Positions 6,553 through 9,074 of a stretch of 9,074 nucleotides of DNA are shown piece by piece. Made by a program: the position numbers and the translations under genes. This stretch comes from an uncultured Aquabacterium sp. Its GTDB lineage: Bacteria; Pseudomonadota; Gammaproteobacteria; Burkholderiales; Burkholderiaceae_C. Under the pieces are notes generated by a model. The model made no database searches and had not been told where the DNA came from. It worked only from the letters and a program-made list of their open reading frames with translations. Each line of letters starts with the position of its first letter. Positions within the stretch are counted from its first letter, which is position 1. The stretch lies in contig CALAKR010000342.1 of NCBI GenBank assembly GCA_937923225.1, positions 1 to 9,074 on the forward strand, in the 5' to 3' direction.

Positions 6553-8027
6553 ATGCAGACGCTGTACATCATTCAACTGGAGGAGCCCGGCAGCCTGGCC
6601 CAGCCCTTGCCGCCGCTGCCGCCTTCTGTCGAGTTGCACACCGCACGCGATGTGCTGTCCCTGAAGAACCTGCTCGACAGCCATCAGGCCGCTGGCGTGA
6701 TCAGCCCTGCCACCGTGTGGGGCCGCGATGCCACCGAACTGCTCACGCACCTGCCTGGCGTGGCTGCTTACGTGTTGCTCAGCAACGCGCCGGGCCCGAC
6801 TGGTGGACGTGGTGCAGCAGCTGTCCATGACCCGCAGCCTGACCGAGGTCATGGCCATTGTCCGCAGGGCAGCGCGGGACTTGAGCGGCGCCGATGGCGC
6901 CACTTTCGTGCTGCGTGACGGCGACCAGTGCTACTACGCCGATGAAGACGCCATCTCGCCGCTGTGGAAAGGTCAGCGCTTTCCCATGCAGGCCTGCATC
7001 AGCGGCGTGGCCATGATGCAGCGCGCGCCCGTGATCATCGAGGACATCTACGAAGACGAGCGCGTGCCCCATGCGGCCTACGCCGTCACCTTCGTGCGCA
7101 GCCTGCTGATGGTGCCCATCCGTGCCGAGTCACCCAATCGGGGCCATCGGCACCTACTGGGCCACGCAGCGCCACGCCACACCGGAAGATGTCGAGCTGA
7201 TGCAGGCCCTGGCCAATGCCACCTCGCTCACCATCGAGAACGTGGGCTTCCAGAAGGACCTGGAGCGACGCGTCATCGAACGCACGCTGGACCTGGAACG
7301 CACCAACCAGGAACTGGAGGCCTTCTCGTCGTCGGTGTCGCACGACCTGCGCAACCGGCTCAATGCCATCCTGGGCTTCAGCTCGCTGCTGGAGATGCAG
7401 GCCAGCCCGCGGCTCGAGACCGCCCAGCAGGGCCACATCCACACCATCCGCGATTGCGCCTCGCAGATGAAGCAGACCATCTCCGACCTGATGACCCTGG
7501 TCCACGCCGGGCGCCAGGAGGTCGAGACAGGGCTGATCGATGTGAGCGTGCTGGCACAGCAATCGGTGGCCGACCTGCGCAAGGGCAGCGCCCTGCCGGA
7601 CGCCGAGGTGCAGATCACGCCTTGCCTCACGGCCTACGGTGATGCCGGCCTGTTGCGCCTGGCGCTGGACAACCTGCTCTCCAACGCCTTCAAGTACTCG
7701 TCGAAGCAGCAGCATCCCAAGGTCGTGATCGGCGCATCGCCCACGGCCCCTGCCGACAAGGTGCAACTGTTCATCCAGGACAACGGCGCAGGCTTCGATC
7801 CCCGCTACGCCGATCGCCTGTTCAAGCCCTTCGTGCGCCTGCACGATGAAAGCGAGTTCCCTGGCACCGGCCTGGGCCTGACCATCGTGCGCCGGGCCCT
7901 CGAACGCCTTGGGGGGAGCACCTCGGCCGAGTCGCAATTGGGCATCGGCACCACCTTTCGCATCACCTTGCCCAGCCAGCCCATGCGGGCCGCCGCGCCT
8001 GCCTCCATCGCCGCCGAACTGCTGTGA
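6553..8027 (+). pseudogene. GAF sensor histidine kinase broken by two apparent 1-base insertions
   Basis: Removing one base near 6793 and one near 7136 restores a single reading frame of 490 residues. The first part (6553 to about 6792) encodes an N-terminal region without a recognised domain. The middle (about 6794-7135) encodes a GAF domain with FVLRDGDQCYYADEDA, CISG and EDIYEDERVP. The last part (7137-8027) ends the GAF (IGAIGTYWA), then gives a coiled coil and the kinase core. The kinase core has the H-box SHDLRN with phosphoacceptor H263, the N-box LDNLLSNAFKYS, DNGAGFD, LFKPFVRL and GTGLGLTIVRR. Intact, it would be a soluble kinase that autophosphorylates and passes the phosphate to a regulator; no response regulator gene is nearby. 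The start ATG at 6553 lacks a clear ribosome site; a TTG at 6547 is possible. Both breaks sit in short homopolymers (GGG and AA), so sequencing error is as likely as true decay. Confidence 0.82.
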
Positions 8028-8079
8028 TCTGCGGCTTCCCACAGCCGCCCGCCGCCAGCCCCACTGCGATGATCTGACG

Positions 8080-8463
8080 ATGCGCAGGGTTGGTTCCGTC
8101 TTCTGGTTTTGGCTGGCGACCCTGCTCTCGCTGGGTCATGTCGCCACGCCGCTGCTGCATGAACAGGCCCACGCTGCAGGCCTCTTCGATTCAGGCCTTT
8201 TCGCGCCTCATGCCCATGCGCCGCAAGCCGGCGATGAAGACAGGCTGCCGTCCGACGACGACGACACCATCGACCACTGCGCTGTCTGCGCGCACTTCGC
8301 CGGGCTGCATCTGCTGCTGGGCGACCAGGTCTCGCCCACGGCCCCAGCCGCACAGCTCGGCACAGCCACGCCCCCGCTGACCGCCCGCTCGGGCACAGCG
8401 CAGCGGACATGGCTGCGCCCGGCCACACGGGCCCCACCCTCCAGCATCTCCCCCAACGCCTGA
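8080..8463 (+). CDS. Small exported His/Asp-rich protein, DUF2946-like
   Basis: A 127-residue protein. Residues about 1-33 look like a signal peptide or membrane anchor (two Arg, then WFWLATLLSLGHVATPLL, AHA near 30-32). The mature part has a His-rich patch (PHAHAP, 43-48), an acidic run (DEDRLPSDDDD, 52-62) and an HCAVCAH motif (66-72), with the two cysteines spaced CxxC. The layout of a short exported protein with a CxxC just before a TonB-dependent receptor resembles the DUF2946 group, often found near metal-related receptors. Metal binding is inferred from residue content only. The C-terminal third is Pro/Ala/Thr-rich and low complexity. The ATG at 8080 is chosen because it begins the signal peptide; the ribosome site is weak. 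It starts 52 bp after the kinase stop and ends 105 bp before the receptor start. Confidence 0.68.
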   Translation: MRRVGSVFWFWLATLLSLGHVATPLLHEQAHAAGLFDSGLFAPHAHAPQAGDEDRLPSDDDDTIDHCAVCAHFAGLHLLLGDQVSPTAPAAQLGTATPPLTARSGTAQRTWLRPATRAPPSSISPNA

Positions 8464-8512
8464 CCTCGCGCGCCTGGCCATCCCGCCGGCGTGCCCTGTG
8501 CCGCCGTCACAG

Positions 8513-8525
8513 AGCGCACAGCGCT
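8513..8525 (+). terminator. Weak terminator-like hairpin after the small exported gene
   Basis: AGCGC-ACA-GCGCT is followed by TTCCTTT. The stem is five pairs with a tight loop and the T-tract is interrupted, so at best it is a partial terminator between the small gene and the receptor. Confidence 0.25.
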
Positions 8526-8539
8526 TTCCTTTGGTGATG

Positions 8540-8555
8540 CGGACAGCCTTGTCCG
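8540..8555 (+). other. Hairpin touching the receptor ribosome binding site
   Basis: CGGACA-GCCT-TGTCCG is a perfect 6-bp stem with a four-base loop. It ends directly before the GGAG at 8557-8560 that probably serves the receptor start. Folding could limit ribosome access. Confidence 0.35.
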
Positions 8556-8568
8556 TGGAGATGCTTTC

Positions 8569-8982
8569 GTGTCGATGAACCACAAGCTGCTGCCCCTGGC
8601 CGCGGCCTCCCACTTCCTTTGCCTGGGCGCCATCGCCCAGACCACCGATGCCCCTGTGTCCACCCTCGGCGATGTCATCGTGCGGGCGGGCACCACCGGT
8701 GCCCTCACCCCGTCCACCCTGCTGACCTCGGTCGACGTGCTGGGCGCCGACAAGATCGAAGACCAGACCGTGGCCCAGAGCTGGGAACTGGTCGGCCGGC
8801 TGCCCGGTATCCAGTTGACCGAAACGCGCATGGGCGCGGAATCCGGCAAGGCCACCTTCCGCGCCTTCAACGGCGAGGGCTACATCAACGGCATCAAGGT
8901 GCTGATCGATAGCATCCCCAGCAACGTCAACAGCGGCAACCAGCGCTTCATCGACATGATCTTCCCGCTGGAGATCGACTAG
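8569..8982 (+). pseudogene. TonB-dependent receptor, truncated in the plug domain by an IS element
   Basis: Encodes 137 residues of an outer-membrane TonB-dependent receptor; such proteins are usually over 600 residues. A signal peptide covers about residues 1-24 (LLPLAAASHFLCLGAIAQ). The plug domain starts at about residue 32 with LGDVIVRAG, and continues through ELVGRLPGIQL, FRAFNGEGYING and DSIPSNVNSGNQRFID to FPLEID. In the family this is normally followed by Y-I-E-V-V-R-G. Here the next codon is TAG, formed from host TA plus the first G of the inserted element. The whole barrel is therefore lost in this window, and the product should be non-functional. Siderophore or metal uptake is the family's usual role; the substrate is not evident. 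I chose GTG 8569, with GGAG 8 nt upstream; ATG 8575 is the alternative. Confidence 0.85.
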
Positions 8983-9074
8983 GGCCTGTTAACACTACCG
9001 CAAGCCATCGGCGATCAGAGCAAAGCAGATGAATGCGATGAACATGACGTCGAGCTTCTCGAATCTGGAGAAGA
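8982..9074 (-). mobile_element. IS5-family insertion sequence, one end visible
   Basis: The element begins at the GGGCCTGTTAACAC terminal sequence, immediately after host TA, and carries the end of a transposase on the minus strand 13 bp in. The TA target and the transposase C-terminus fit the IS5 family, probably the IS427/IS1031-like groups. The other end, its inverted repeat and the target duplication lie outside the window. Confidence 0.82.
8995..9074 (-). CDS. IS5-family transposase, C-terminal fragment
   Basis: Read on the minus strand, the last 25 residues are FSRFEKLDVMFIAFI followed by CFALIADGLR and a TAG stop (8995-8997). The pattern R-[FY]-[DE]-K-L-D-x-x-F-x-x-F-x-x-F-A-L-I-x-x-x-L-R is the characteristic end of IS5-family DDE transposases. 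The catalytic region is beyond the right edge, so whether the enzyme is intact cannot be judged. Confidence 0.85.
   Translation of the reverse strand, partial: FSRFEKLDVMFIAFICFALIADGLR

Noticed and set aside
6790..6798. Programmed ribosomal frameshifting in the kinase
   Set aside because: There is no slippery heptamer or following stimulatory structure, and two shifts would be needed. Error or mutation is simpler.
6728..7642. Treating the three kinase segments as three separate genes
   Set aside because: The segments join end to end into one GAF-HisKA-HATPase protein once two single bases are removed, and the extra tails outside the joins have no domain content.
7086..8042. A 318-codon open frame antisense to the kinase
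   Set aside because: The plus strand encodes clear HisKA and HATPase motifs across the same span; the antisense product is low complexity.
1..9074. CRISPR array, tRNA or rRNA genes
   Set aside because: No regularly spaced repeats and no tRNA or rRNA-like sequence were seen.

Overview
The window is GC-rich and has the gene content of an environmental betaproteobacterium of the Burkholderiales type. The evidence is a PEP-CTERM surface protein, a dense set of cyclic-di-GMP signalling proteins, a GAF histidine kinase of the kind common in that group, a TonB-dependent receptor and an IS5-family element. The genus cannot be named from the sequence alone.

Layout, left to right. (1) Positions 1-1227 (+) hold the end of a PAS-PAS-GGDEF diguanylate cyclase. 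(2) Only 33 bp away and convergent is a membrane-anchored PAS-GGDEF-EAL protein (1261-3333, -). (3) A 290-bp gap holds only a perfect small hairpin. (4) A secreted PEP-CTERM protein follows (3624-4295, -). (5) The 275-bp divergent region 4296-4570 is the most regulatory part of the window. It carries a Fur-box-like operator made of overlapping inverted repeats, a TTGACA -35 box facing left, and an intrinsic-terminator-like hairpin placed 20 nt before the PEP-CTERM start codon. It also carries a strong hairpin in the rightward leader. (6) A half-size ABC exporter with fused membrane and ATPase domains runs rightward (4571-6451, +). (7) A GAF/HisKA/HATPase sensor kinase (6553-8027, +) is split over three frames by two apparent single-base insertions. 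(8) A small exported protein with a His/Asp-rich stretch and an HCxxC motif follows (8080-8463, +). (9) Last is the start of a TonB-dependent receptor, cut off in its plug domain by an IS5-family element that runs off the right edge (transposase on -).

How it may fit together. The left third is c-di-GMP turnover. The middle and right could be a metal- or iron-responsive surface and transport locus: a Fur-like operator between an exported surface protein and an ABC exporter, then a sensor kinase, a putative metal-binding exported protein and an outer-membrane receptor. That link is inference from proximity and the operator sequence. The kinase frameshifts (if real) and the IS insertion suggest the right-hand part is decaying in this strain.
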